A stretch of 64,000 nt of DNA. It comes from Stenotrophomonas indicatrix (GTDB taxonomy: Bacteria > Pseudomonadota > Gammaproteobacteria > Xanthomonadales > Xanthomonadaceae). Below, piece after piece: positions 36,733 to 45,414 of this stretch. How positions within the stretch are numbered: position 1 is the first letter of the stretch; the number at the start of each line of letters is the position of its first letter. The notes under the pieces were generated by a model. It searched no databases and had not been told where the DNA came from. It saw nothing but the letters and a program-made list of their open reading frames with translations. The stretch is taken from positions 2,602,001 through 2,666,000 of the forward strand of contig CP168152.1 of NCBI GenBank assembly GCA_041545745.1, in the 5' to 3' direction. The position numbers and the translations under genes are program-made.

Positions 36733-38439
36733 TCAGTGCCCCTCGCAGTCGCAGCCACCCCACCCTTTCGCCTTCGACGTCTGGCCGATGCCGGGGTTGA
36801 AGGTATTGCTCGGGTCCAGCGTGCGGTAGAAGCCGGCCAGCGCCGGCTTGGCCGGATACAGGTGGCCGACATTGTGCTCGGCCGGATATTCGGCACCGCG
36901 CTGGTCCAGCAACGCCCACATCGCATGCTCGATGGCCATCGGGTCTTCACCCTTGCGCGCGATGTAGTCCTGGTGGAACACGTGGCACAGGAAGTGGCCG
37001 TAGTACAGCTTGTGCAGCAGGCGGCCATCGATATCAGCCGGCAACTGCTCGAACCAGTCGGCATCGTCGCGGCGCAGCGCAATGTCCAGCGCGACAATGT
37101 CCTGCACCTGCGCACGGTGCACTTCGCGGTAGCGCACGGCGGCACCGGCCACGGCGAAGCGATGCAGGAACGCCTTGCGCCCTTCGTCCGCCGTGCAGTG
37201 GAAGTAACCGCCTTCATGGTCGTTGAAGAAGCCGCGCAGCCACGCCTCGGTGGCGGCCGCATCCTGCGCGGACACCTTCAGCAGCAGGTGATGCTCGTAA
37301 CGCTGCCGAAACTCGCCCATGCGCTTGGGCAGGTGCGAAGGCAGCAGACCGGTCAGCGCCTGCATCATCCGGTCGGTGACACCGCGCAGGCCCAGCCGTT
37401 CGAACCAGCCATCAACCCGGCTCTTCAGCGCGAACGCAGCCGGTACGCGTGCGGTGCCGAGCTTGTCGATCAGCAGGAAACTGTCCTTGCCGTAGCGCTC
37501 GCCGATGTCATAGGCATCCCGGTGGATGTACTCGCCGGCGATGGGCAGGCGCTCGAAGCCGGTCAGCAGTTGGCGGCGGATCGCGGTCAGGCTGTCGGTG
37601 CGGTTGCTGCCGATATAGAAGACCTCGGCGGCCTCCTTCTCGAAGGTATCCAGGCGCACGGCGAACACGGCCAGCTTGCCCGCCGAACCGGCTGCCTCGA
37701 AATGGCGGCTGGGGTCGGCATTGAAGCGTGCCGGGGTATCGGCGTCCACCTTGCGTACTTCCTCGGCGTAACGCGGATCGGAGGCGGCACGGCCATCACC
37801 GTTGCTGACATCTGCAGCGCTGTAGTTGCCGTCCTGCAGGCGCTGCAGGATCTGCTCGGGCGTATCGCCCAGCGCGATGCCCAGATGGTTGACCAGCTGC
37901 AGTTCGCCCCGCGCGTCAACCTGTGCATACAGCGCCAGCTCGGTATAGGCAGGGCCACGGCGCACCAGTGCGCCACCGGAGTTGTTGCAGATGCCGCCCA
38001 GCACCGAGGCGCCGATGCACGACGAGCCGATCACCGAGTGAGGCTCGCGACCCAGCGGTGCCAGCGTCTGCTCCAGGCGGTCCAGCGTCGCGCCGGGCAG
38101 GCACAGTACCTGGCGGCCTTCGTTCAACAGCTGGATGCCGGCCAGGCGCAGGGTGCTGACCAGCACGATCGGTCGACCGTAGTCATCGCCGTCCGGGGTG
38201 GAACCGCCGGTCAGGCCGGTATTGGCTGCCTGCAGGATGATCGCCGCGCCGCCCTGCACCGCCGCCTGCAGCACCCGCCACAGCTGCAGCAGCGAGCCCG
38301 GACGCACCACCGCCAGCACCGGGCCGTCGCCGAAGCGATAGCCGCGACGGAAGCGGCGGGTGGCCTTGTCGCCGGTCAGTACGTGGCGGTCCCCCACCGC
38401 GGCACGCAACTGTTCCAGCACCGTATCGCGATCACTCAT
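36733..38439 (-). CDS. dld: Quinone-dependent D-lactate dehydrogenase
   Basis: A 568-residue FAD enzyme that oxidises D-lactate to pyruvate and passes electrons to quinone at the inner membrane. FAD-binding landmarks are [16 protein letters not shown] near residue 75 and [17 protein letters not shown] near 140. The C-terminal cap has the family ending [12 protein letters not shown]. The length matches E. coli Dld (571). The protein ends in a Cys-rich GGCDCEGH. The start overlaps the stop of lldD as ATGA. With lldD it lets the cell use both lactate isomers taken up by LldP. Confidence 0.95.
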   Translation of the reverse strand: MSDRDTVLEQLRAAVGDRHVLTGDKATRRFRRGYRFGDGPVLAVVRPGSLLQLWRVLQAAVQGGAAIILQAANTGLTGGSTPDGDDYGRPIVLVSTLRLAGIQLLNEGRQVLCLPGATLDRLEQTLAPLGREPHSVIGSSCIGASVLGGICNNSGGALVRRGPAYTELALYAQVDARGELQLVNHLGIALGDTPEQILQRLQDGNYSAADVSNGDGRAASDPRYAEEVRKVDADTPARFNADPSRHFEAAGSAGKLAVFAVRLDTFEKEAAEVFYIGSNRTDSLTAIRRQLLTGFERLPIAGEYIHRDAYDIGERYGKDSFLLIDKLGTARVPAAFALKSRVDGWFERLGLRGVTDRMMQALTGLLPSHLPKRMGEFRQRYEHHLLLKVSAQDAAATEAWLRGFFNDHEGGYFHCTADEGRKAFLHRFAVAGAAVRYREVHRAQVQDIVALDIALRRDDADWFEQLPADIDGRLLHKLYYGHFLCHVFHQDYIARKGEDPMAIEHAMWALLDQRGAEYPAEHNVGHLYPAKPALAGFYRTLDPSNTFNPGIGQTSKAKGWGGCDCEGH

Positions 38440-39575
38440 GGCAGGCGCACCAGCGAATCACGGCCGATGTCGGCGATGCGGTGCGCACCGGTCAGTGTCA
38501 TCGCCACGCGCATTTCCTTGGCGATCAGGTCCAGCAGATGGGCCACACCGGCCTCGCCCTGCGCGGCAAGCGCGTAGACGAAGGCGCGACCCAGCAGCAC
38601 GGTATCGGCGCCCAGCGCCAGCATGCGCACCACGTCCAGACCGGTGCGGATACCCGAATCGGCGAGGATCTTCAGGTCGCCCTGCACCGCATCGGCGATG
38701 GCAGGCAAGGCACGTGCAGTGGACAGCACACCATCGAGCTGACGCCCGCCATGGTTGGAGACCACGATGCCATCGGCCCCGAACGCGACCGCATCGCGCG
38801 CATCGTCCGGGTCGAGGATGCCCTTGATCACCATCGGGCCTTTCCAGAACTCGCGGATCCACTCCAGGTCCTTCCACGAAATGGACGGATCGAAGTTGCT
38901 GCCCAGCCAGCCGATGTAGTCCTCCAGGCCCGTTGGGTTGCCACGGTAGGTGGAGATGTTGCCGAGGTCATGCGGGCGTCCGCGCAGGCCCACGTCCCAC
39001 GCCCAGCAGGGATGGGTGATGGCCTGGCCGATGCGGCGCATTGCAGCGTTCGGACCACTCATGCCCGAGTGTGCGTCGCGATAGCGCGCGCCCGGCACCG
39101 GCATGTCGACAGTGAACACCAGGGTGGTCACACCCGCCGCCTGCGCGCGCTCCAGCGCATTGCGCATGAAACCACGGTCGCGCAGCACGTACAGCTGGAA
39201 CCACATCGGGCGCTGGATCGCCGGCGCGACTTCTTCGATCGGGCACACCGACACCGTGGACAGCGTGAACGGAATGCCGCGGCTGTCGGCCGCACGCGCG
39301 GCCTGCACTTCGCCGCGACGGGCATACATGCCGGTCAGACCGACCGGTGCCAGTGCCACCGGCATCGCCAGTTTCTCGCCGAACAGCTCGGTTTCCAGGC
39401 TCAGGTCGGACATGTTGCGCAGGACGCGCTGGCGCAGCGCGATGTCGGACAGATCGGACACGTTGCGCTTCAGCGTGTGCTCGGCATACGCGCCACCATC
39501 GATGTAGTGGAACAGGAACGGCGGCAGCCGACGCTCGGCTGCGGCACGGTAATCGGTGGAGGCGGAGATGATCAT
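38436..39575 (-). CDS. lldD: FMN-dependent L-lactate dehydrogenase
   Basis: A 379-residue flavoprotein of the alpha-hydroxyacid oxidase family that oxidises L-lactate to pyruvate with transfer to quinone. Visible landmarks are [13 protein letters not shown] near residue 25, the substrate-site [21 protein letters not shown], the lysine in MVIKGI and the catalytic histidine and arginine in [11 protein letters not shown]. The length is near that of E. coli LldD (396). ATG 39575 is used; longer frames upstream would run into lldR. It starts four bases after the lldR stop. Confidence 0.95.
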   Translation of the reverse strand: MIISASTDYRAAAERRLPPFLFHYIDGGAYAEHTLKRNVSDLSDIALRQRVLRNMSDLSLETELFGEKLAMPVALAPVGLTGMYARRGEVQAARAADSRGIPFTLSTVSVCPIEEVAPAIQRPMWFQLYVLRDRGFMRNALERAQAAGVTTLVFTVDMPVPGARYRDAHSGMSGPNAAMRRIGQAITHPCWAWDVGLRGRPHDLGNISTYRGNPTGLEDYIGWLGSNFDPSISWKDLEWIREFWKGPMVIKGILDPDDARDAVAFGADGIVVSNHGGRQLDGVLSTARALPAIADAVQGDLKILADSGIRTGLDVVRMLALGADTVLLGRAFVYALAAQGEAGVAHLLDLIAKEMRVAMTLTGAHRIADIGRDSLVRLP

Positions 39576-39579
39576 GGGG

Positions 39580-40344
39580 TCAACCGTGTGGGGAAGGTAG
39601 ACGCGAAGCCCGCGCACGCCGGGCTTCGTTGTCATCGAGGGTGCGCAGCGTGGTGTGCACGAACTCGAGGTGGGCATGCGCGGCGGCGCGCGCGCGTTCG
39701 GGATCGCCGGCCAGCACCGCATCCATCATTTCGCGGTGCTGGTCGGACAACGGCGAGAAGGTCCTGGCCGAGGTGTACAGCTTTTCGCGGCTCTGCGAGA
39801 TGTTGGTCTGCAGCAGCTCGAACAGCCCGCGCATCACCTGCAGCAGCACCAGGTTGTGCGAGGCCTCGGCGATGGACAGGTGGAAGGCCGCATCGGCCTC
39901 GGCTTCGCCGGCGGGGTCGTCCTTGCCATGCGCGTCCATCATGGTCTGGAACGCCTGGGCGATGCGCGCGCGGTCCTCGTCGGTGGCACGCAGCGCCGCG
40001 TGCCAGGCCGTGGCGCCTTCCAGCGCGTGGCGGATTTCCAGCACATCGAAGCGGTATTCCGGGTCGCCCTGGAACAGCGGCAGGTACGGCACCAGCGGTT
40101 CATCCAGCGCCTGCCGCGCACGTGCGGCGGGCTCGCTCACGTAAGTGCCTCCGCCTACCCGCGCGGTCAGCAGACCATGACTGGACAACTGCGCGATGGC
40201 CTCGCGCAATGCGGTGCGCGAGACCCCCAGCTGAACCGCCAGCGTGCGCTCGGCCGGTAGCCTGTCGCCCGGCTGCAGCTGCCGTTCCTGCACCAGCGCG
40301 CGCAGCTGCGCCGCGACCTTGTCCGAAACCCGTTGTGTGCTCAT
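39580..40344 (-). CDS. lldR: GntR/FadR-family lactate regulator
   Basis: A 254-residue regulator with an N-terminal winged helix ([26 protein letters not shown]) and a C-terminal FadR-type (FCD) ligand domain with the histidines of a metal site ([18 protein letters not shown]). LldR regulators bind TGGT-N3-ACCA sites and release or rearrange on lactate. Two such sites lie upstream of lldP. It is the second gene of the lactate operon, as in E. coli (lldPRD). Confidence 0.92.
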   Translation of the reverse strand: MSTQRVSDKVAAQLRALVQERQLQPGDRLPAERTLAVQLGVSRTALREAIAQLSSHGLLTARVGGGTYVSEPAARARQALDEPLVPYLPLFQGDPEYRFDVLEIRHALEGATAWHAALRATDEDRARIAQAFQTMMDAHGKDDPAGEAEADAAFHLSIAEASHNLVLLQVMRGLFELLQTNISQSREKLYTSARTFSPLSDQHREMMDAVLAGDPERARAAAHAHLEFVHTTLRTLDDNEARRARASRLPSPHG

Positions 40345-40396
40345 GGCGCCATTGTGGCCCGAAGCACGCCGCTGTTGGTCGGCCTGCTCTGCATGC

Positions 40397-42055
40397 TCAG
40401 GGAATCATCCAGGTCAACCAGTAGGCCTGGGCCAGGGTGATCAGGCCGACCATCGTGGTGAAGATCAGGCTGTGCTTGACGGTGAAGCGGAACAGATCCG
40501 ACTCCTTGCCGGCCAGGCCCACCGCCGCGCAGGCAATGGCAATGGACTGCGGCGAGATCATCTTGCCGGTGACACCGCCGGTGGTGTTGGCTGCCACCAG
40601 CAGCACGTCGGACACGCCGATCTGCTGGGCGGTGGTGGCCTGCAGCGCCGAGAACAGCGCATTGGACGAGGTATCCGAGCCGGTCAGGAACACGCCCAGC
40701 CAGCCCAGGAACGGCGAGAAGAACGGGAACGCCTTGCCGGTGTGCGCCAGTGCCAGCGCCAGTGTGGCCGACAGGCCCGAATAGTTGGCGATGAAGGCAA
40801 AGGCCAGCACCATGCCGATCGAGAAGATCGGCATGCGCAGTTCGCGCACGGTTTCACCGAAGGTCTGCAGCGCAGCCTTGGCCGGCATCCGCAGCGCGAT
40901 GATCGCGATCACTGCCGCCAGGATGATCGAGGTACCCGTGGCCGAGAACCAGTCGAACTTATACACCGCCTCATAGCTCAGCGGCGCATCGACGATCGGC
41001 GGCATCTTCTGCACCAGCTGGTCCAGGCCCGGCACCGGAATCTTCAGCACCCAGCCTTCAAGCGGGCCACCGGCTGCGAACAGCGACTTGAACGGCTTGA
41101 TGCTCCACACGGTGACCATCGCAGTGAGGATCAGGAACGGCGACCACGCCTTGGCGATCTGGCCGACGCTGTGGCGCGGCGCCTCCATTGCCTGTGCGGC
41201 CGCCTCAGCGCTGGTTTCGGTATCGAAGCGGAAGATCCGTACCGGCTTCCAGCGGCGCAGGAACAGGGTCAGGCAGACCAGCGACGCCAGCGAGGCGGTG
41301 ATGTCCGGCAGTTCCGGGCCGATGAAGTTGGAGGTCAGGTACTGGGCGATGGCGAACGAACCGCCGGCCACCAGCACCGCCGGCCAGGTTTCCTTGACGC
41401 CGCGCCAGCCATCCATGATCGCCATGATCCAGAACAGCACGATGACAGTCAGGAACGGCAGCTGGCGGCCCGCCATCTGGCCGATCTCAAAGGCGTCCAG
41501 GCCGGTCACCTGCCCCGCCACGATGATCGGGATGCCCATCGCGCCGAACGCCACCGGCGCGGTGTTGACGATCAGGCACAGGCCGGCCGCATACAGCGGT
41601 TTGAAGCCCAGCCCAACCAGCAGCGCGGCGGTGATCGCCACCGGCGCACCGAACCCGGCCGCACCTTCCAGGAAGGCACCGAAGGCGAAGCCAACCATCA
41701 GCATCTGCAACCGCTGGTCCTCGGTGACCGACAGGATCGAGGCGCGGATGATGTCGAACTGGCCGGTCTTGACCGAGACCTTGTACAGGAACACCGCGCC
41801 GATGATGATCCAGGCGATCGGCCACAGGCCATAGACGAAGCCGAAGCCGGCCGCGCCCAGCGCCTGCGCAACGGGCATGCGATAGAACAGCAGCGCCACG
41901 GCAAGCGCGATGACCACGGTGAGGGTGCCGGCGATCCAGCCCTTCATGCGCAGCACCGCCAGGGCAATGAAGAAGAAGGCGATCGGCAGCAGCGCGATCA
42001 GGCTCGACAACCACAGGTTGCCAGCGGGGTCGTACACATGTTGCCAGGGCTGCAT
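40397..42055 (-). CDS. lldP: L-lactate permease
   Basis: A 552-residue membrane protein, almost the same length as E. coli LldP (551), with about 12-14 helices. It moves lactate with protons. Family segments are [48 protein letters not shown] and [20 protein letters not shown] start at 42055 ([13 protein letters not shown]), which aligns with the family; the longer frame to 42130 would run through an operator. It is the first gene of lldP-lldR-lldD-dld. Confidence 0.95.
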   Translation of the reverse strand: MQPWQHVYDPAGNLWLSSLIALLPIAFFFIALAVLRMKGWIAGTLTVVIALAVALLFYRMPVAQALGAAGFGFVYGLWPIAWIIIGAVFLYKVSVKTGQFDIIRASILSVTEDQRLQMLMVGFAFGAFLEGAAGFGAPVAITAALLVGLGFKPLYAAGLCLIVNTAPVAFGAMGIPIIVAGQVTGLDAFEIGQMAGRQLPFLTVIVLFWIMAIMDGWRGVKETWPAVLVAGGSFAIAQYLTSNFIGPELPDITASLASLVCLTLFLRRWKPVRIFRFDTETSAEAAAQAMEAPRHSVGQIAKAWSPFLILTAMVTVWSIKPFKSLFAAGGPLEGWVLKIPVPGLDQLVQKMPPIVDAPLSYEAVYKFDWFSATGTSIILAAVIAIIALRMPAKAALQTFGETVRELRMPIFSIGMVLAFAFIANYSGLSATLALALAHTGKAFPFFSPFLGWLGVFLTGSDTSSNALFSALQATTAQQIGVSDVLLVAANTTGGVTGKMISPQSIAIACAAVGLAGKESDLFRFTVKHSLIFTTMVGLITLAQAYWLTWMIP

Positions 42056-42115
42056 AGGGCTCTCGACAGGAACAGGAGGTTCCCCACCGCGTGGGGGCGT
42101 CGTGTCCGTCACATA

Positions 42116-42129
42116 TTGGTCGTACCACA
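42116..42129. promoter_or_regulatory. LldR operator 1 upstream of lldP
   Basis: The core TGGTCGTACCA (42117-42127) is a palindrome of the TGGT-N3-ACCA kind bound by LldR/FadR-type GntR regulators. It lies about 60 bases upstream of the lldP start. Confidence 0.7.
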
Positions 42130-42208
42130 TTAACCAATGATCGGACCACAGGCGCGAATTGAACCGCCAATCGTGCCGAAAGCCTATTAGACCATAGGGC
42201 TACACGGA

Positions 42209-42228
42209 ATTATTGGCCGTACCAATTA
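42209..42228. promoter_or_regulatory. LldR operator 2 upstream of lldP
   Basis: TTGGCCGTACCAA (42213-42225) lies inside an AT-rich flank. It has the same centre (CGT) and arms as operator 1. The two centres are 97 bp apart, so the promoter probably lies between them. E. coli lldPRD also has two LldR operators flanking its promoter. The site lies just before the stop codon of the next upstream gene at 42232. Confidence 0.7.
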
Positions 42229-42231
42229 TGA

Positions 42232-42681
42232 CTACAACTTCTTCTCCACCCTCCGTATCACCGCCAGCACCAGCAGGCACAGCACGCTGACACCAAGTGC
42301 GATCGCATACTTGCCGATGCCCACGGCAATACCGATGGCCGCAGCCATCACCAGCGAACTGGCCGTGGTGAGCCCACTGACCTGGTCTTCGTGATTGCCG
42401 CGCAGGATGGTACCGGCGGCAACGAAGCCCACGCAGGCCACCACCGCTTCGATCAATCGCACCGGGTCGACCTGCAGCAGATCGCGGTAGCGTTCCTGCT
42501 GGAAGTGTTCGGCCACCGAGTCACCGAGGCCTACGATCAGCGCGGCGGCACCGGCAATCAACATGTGCGTGCGCAGGCCGGCTGCGTGCTTGCCCATCTC
42601 GCGCTCTACGCCCAGCACGCCGCCAAAGACCATGGCGGCGGCCACGCGCAGCAGAATGGACATGTCCTGGGTGAGTTCCAT
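42232..42681 (-). CDS. MgtC/SapB-family membrane protein
   Basis: A 149-residue inner-membrane protein with about four to five helices. It has the family opening LLRVAAAMVFGGVLGVEREMGKHAAGLRTHMLI, with GVLGVERE and AGLRTH as the conserved block, and later GFVAAGTILR and LTTASSLV. It corresponds to the N-terminal MgtC domain alone, without the C-terminal soluble domain. MgtC proteins in pathogens help survival at low magnesium and act on the ATP synthase; SapB-like members of this size have no proven role. It stands alone. Confidence 0.88.
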   Translation of the reverse strand: MELTQDMSILLRVAAAMVFGGVLGVEREMGKHAAGLRTHMLIAGAAALIVGLGDSVAEHFQQERYRDLLQVDPVRLIEAVVACVGFVAAGTILRGNHEDQVSGLTTASSLVMAAAIGIAVGIGKYAIALGVSVLCLLVLAVIRRVEKKL

Positions 42682-42824
42682 AGAGAGGCTCCGAAAGTTT
42701 CCCGGAGCGTTGCGCGGGGGCCGTGGGACGGCGGTGAAGGCGATGGCACGCCCTCTTCACCGCGCGGATTCATCGAGGCATGGCGTCGACCTGTTGATCA
42801 CCGCCATGCGTACCCCGCACCCGG

Positions 42825-43583
42825 TTACTGCGCCAGATAGCCACCGTCGATGGCGTAGTACGCACCCGTCGCGAACGAGGCATCGTCGCTGGCCAGCCAG
42901 GCCACCAGCGCCGCCACTTCCTGCGGTGTTCCCAAGCGCTTGAGCGCATGCCGCCCTTCCAGCGTTGCCCGCACCTTGGCGTCCATCTTTTCAAGCAACG
43001 GCGTGTTGATGAAGCCCGGGCCCACCGCATTGATGCGGATGCCATCGGCGGCATGCTCCCATGCAGCCGTCTGGGTCAGGCCGACCACACCATGTTTGGC
43101 GGCCGCGTAGGCGGTCGAGCCGGCATAGCCCACCTGGCCCAGGATGGAGGCCATGTTGATGATGCTGCCGCCGCTGCCCGCCGCACGCATCGCCTGGATC
43201 TGCGCCCGCTGGCACAGGAACACGCTGGTCAGGTTCACATCGACCACGCGTTTCCAGCCATCGATCGGGTAGTCGCCGCTGCTTGCCGCTGGCCCGCCGA
43301 TGCCCGCATTGTTCACCGCGATGTGCACGCCGCCCAGTTCCTTCACCGTGCGCTGCACCGCCGCTTCCACCGCAGCCTCGTCGGTGACATCCAACGCGAT
43401 GCCGATAGCCTCGGCACCCTGGCTGAGCAGCGCGGCTACTGTTGCGTCCACCGCTTCCTGCTTCAGGTCCCATACCGAAATGCGCGCACCGGATGCAGCG
43501 AGTGTTTCCGCTACCGCCAGGCCGATACCGGAAACACCGCCGGTCACGATCGCGGTTTTTCCGTTGAGCTGGTAATCAATCAT
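42825..43583 (-). CDS. Short-chain dehydrogenase/reductase (classical SDR)
   Basis: A 252-residue NAD(P)-dependent oxidoreductase. It has the cofactor motif TGGVSGIG near residue 14, NNAGIGG near 88, an active-site serine in NMASILG and the YAAAK catalytic pair near residue 157, as expected for classical SDRs. The substrate is unknown. Asp at the end of strand 2 (VWDLK) suggests NAD rather than NADP. ATG 43583 has GGAG upstream. An AraC-type regulator starts divergently 319 bases away and may control it. Confidence 0.88.
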   Translation of the reverse strand: MIDYQLNGKTAIVTGGVSGIGLAVAETLAASGARISVWDLKQEAVDATVAALLSQGAEAIGIALDVTDEAAVEAAVQRTVKELGGVHIAVNNAGIGGPAASSGDYPIDGWKRVVDVNLTSVFLCQRAQIQAMRAAGSGGSIINMASILGQVGYAGSTAYAAAKHGVVGLTQTAAWEHAADGIRINAVGPGFINTPLLEKMDAKVRATLEGRHALKRLGTPQEVAALVAWLASDDASFATGAYYAIDGGYLAQ

Positions 43584-43902
43584 CTGTGGTCTCCATGTGT
43601 GGGAAATCGATACGGACACATCCGTCCGAATCCACAATACGCCTTCGCTTGTGACGAATGCGCTGCCTGCGGCTTCCCTGCACGATCACCGTACGCACAC
43701 GCATTGCAACGCAACCGGCAACTTGGCCGTAATTGCAAATCGATTGACCCACTCGGCATCGCATTCGCGTTGGGGATCGAGAAAATGACAGGTAGCTTTT
43801 TCCAACTCTGAAAGCGCAAGACCGATCCGCGCTGCAGGTGCACGAGGGAACGTGCGGGCACATCGTCGCCGGCACCCGTCTTTTATTGTTGAGCGCCGAG
43901 CG
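43584..43902. promoter_or_regulatory. Divergent promoter region between the SDR and AraC genes
   Basis: This 319-bp gap has no gene. A small palindrome ACGGA-CACA-TCCGT lies at 43612-43625, 29 bases upstream of the SDR start, where a regulator could bind. The part near 43730-43810 is AT-richer. Nothing else is recognised. Confidence 0.4.
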
Positions 43903-44856
43903 ATGTCCCGATATTTCACGTTTGCCGATTACCGCCGTTTTGGCCAGCGCCATGGCTATGACTACCGCGCCGATCCCCGCCACGTGCGCGAAGAACAGTG
44001 GGCCGGCCACGGCGACCTGCACGAACAGACACTGCGCGGGGGAATGAGCCTGATCGCGTCGGATGTACACAACCGGATCGCTTACACCGCCACCGCCCAC
44101 GAACGCCCCGGCCTGGCGATCCGCCTGATGCTGCAGGGCCAGGTCGACGTGCAGGTTCCGCAGCGCAGCGACTTCAGCCTGCGCGCCGGCGCCGCGGTGA
44201 CCACCAGCCACCGCGATCACGTTGCGATGGTGGGTGTGCATCCAGGCAATACGCGCTTGCGCGGCGTCAGCCTGATGGTCCCGGCCGAGCTGGACCCGGA
44301 CATGCTGCGGCAACCCAAGCTGCAGCAGGCGCTCGATTCACACCTGGAATGCAGGCACTGGGCCATCCCGCACGCGATGCTGCCGACCCTCGCGCAGTTG
44401 TTCGAAAGCCCTTGGCAGGACGATCTGGATGCACTCTGGCGCGAAGGCGTGGCGCTGCAGCTGCTGACGGTGGGCCTGCAGGCCGATGACCTGCACGTCG
44501 AAGGCGCACGCACGCTGCGCAGCGGCCAGCGCAGCCGGCTCGAGCGCGTGCGGGCCTTCCTGCACGACGATCCCGCCCATGCGCACAGCCTGGTCGAGCT
44601 GGCCCAGCTGGCCTGCATGAGCCCCAGCGCGCTGCGCCGGCACTTCGTCCAGGAGTATGGCTGCTCGGTATTCGACTACCTGCACGAACAGCGCATGCGC
44701 CATGCCGAGCAAGGCCTTCGTGAATCCGGCTGGAGCGTGGAGCGCGCGGCTGCGGAAACCGGCTATCGGCATCCCAGCAACTTCGCTGCCGCATTCCGCA
44801 AGCGCTTCGGGCTGGTGCCCAGCCGCTGGCGCACCGGGCCGTCGAAGGTCGGCTGA
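43903..44856 (+). CDS. AraC-family transcriptional regulator
   Basis: A 317-residue regulator with an N-terminal sensing domain of about 200 residues and a C-terminal pair of helix-turn-helix units. These include SLVELAQLACMSPSALRRHFVQEYGCSVFDYL and GYRHPSNFAAAFRKRFGLVPSRW, split here for length. The ATG at 43903 (MSRYFTFADYRRF) fits; an earlier ATG at 43852 would add a basic tail. It is divergent from the SDR gene. It is followed 15 bases later by the tandem palindrome array. Confidence 0.85.
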   Translation: MSRYFTFADYRRFGQRHGYDYRADPRHVREEQWAGHGDLHEQTLRGGMSLIASDVHNRIAYTATAHERPGLAIRLMLQGQVDVQVPQRSDFSLRAGAAVTTSHRDHVAMVGVHPGNTRLRGVSLMVPAELDPDMLRQPKLQQALDSHLECRHWAIPHAMLPTLAQLFESPWQDDLDALWREGVALQLLTVGLQADDLHVEGARTLRSGQRSRLERVRAFLHDDPAHAHSLVELAQLACMSPSALRRHFVQEYGCSVFDYLHEQRMRHAEQGLRESGWSVERAAAETGYRHPSNFAAAFRKRFGLVPSRWRTGPSKVG

Positions 44857-44871
44857 CGCCCATCCGCTCTG

Positions 44872-45410
44872 GTAGGTGTCGACCTTGGTCGACACGCTTT
44901 CGCACCACCACGTTGCCGGCCAGCGGCCGCACTACCACGCCGGTCCTGCAGGTGATCCGTTCCGGTAGGTGTCGACCTTGGTCGACACGCTTTCGCACCG
45001 CCACGTTGCCGGCCAGCGGCCGGCACTACCACGCCGGTCCTGCAGGCGATCCGTTCCGGTAGGTGTCGACCTTGGTCGACACGCTTTCGCACCACCACGT
45101 TGCCGGCCAGCGGCCGGCACTACCATGCCGGTCCTGCAGGTGATCCGTTCCGGTAGGTGTCGACCTTGGTCGACACGCTTTCGCACCGCCACGTTGCCGG
45201 CCAGCGGCCGGCACTACCATGCCGGTCCTGCAGGCGATCCGTTCCGGTAGGTGTCGACCTTGGTCGACACGCTTTCGCACCACCGCGTTGCCGGCCAGCG
45301 GCCGCACTACCACGCCGGTCCTGCAGGCGATCCGTTCCGGTAGGTGTCGACCTTGGTCGACACGCTTTCGCACCACCACGTTGCCGGCCAGCGGCCGGCA
45401 CTACCACATC
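44872..45410. repeat. Six tandem 93-94-bp units, each with two different GTAG palindromes
   Basis: Units start at 44872, 44965, 45059, 45153, 45247 and 45340. Each has palindrome 1 (GTAGGTGTCGACCTTGGTC and onward), a spacer, palindrome 2 in the other orientation (GTTGCCGGCCAGCGGCC, ending CACTAC) and a linker with CCGGTCCTGCAGG. Units 1 and 5 lack one G in palindrome 2, making them 93 long; the other spacings are 94. Units differ otherwise by only one or a few bases. The array fills the gap between the convergent AraC and ester hydrolase genes. It is a dense tandem version of the SMAG class, like BIMEs of enterobacteria. Confidence 0.92.
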
Positions 45411-45414
45411 CGCC

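Noticed and set aside
42056..42130. Longer N-terminus for lldP
   Set aside because: It would place LldR operator 1 inside the gene and adds residues absent from the family.
41487..42170. Alternative minus frame over lldP
   Set aside because: Out of frame with the permease, no membrane helices, typical high-GC shadow.
44872..45410. Possible CRISPR array
   Set aside because: The units are nearly identical throughout, with no variable spacers and no cas genes nearby. Palindromes fill the unit.
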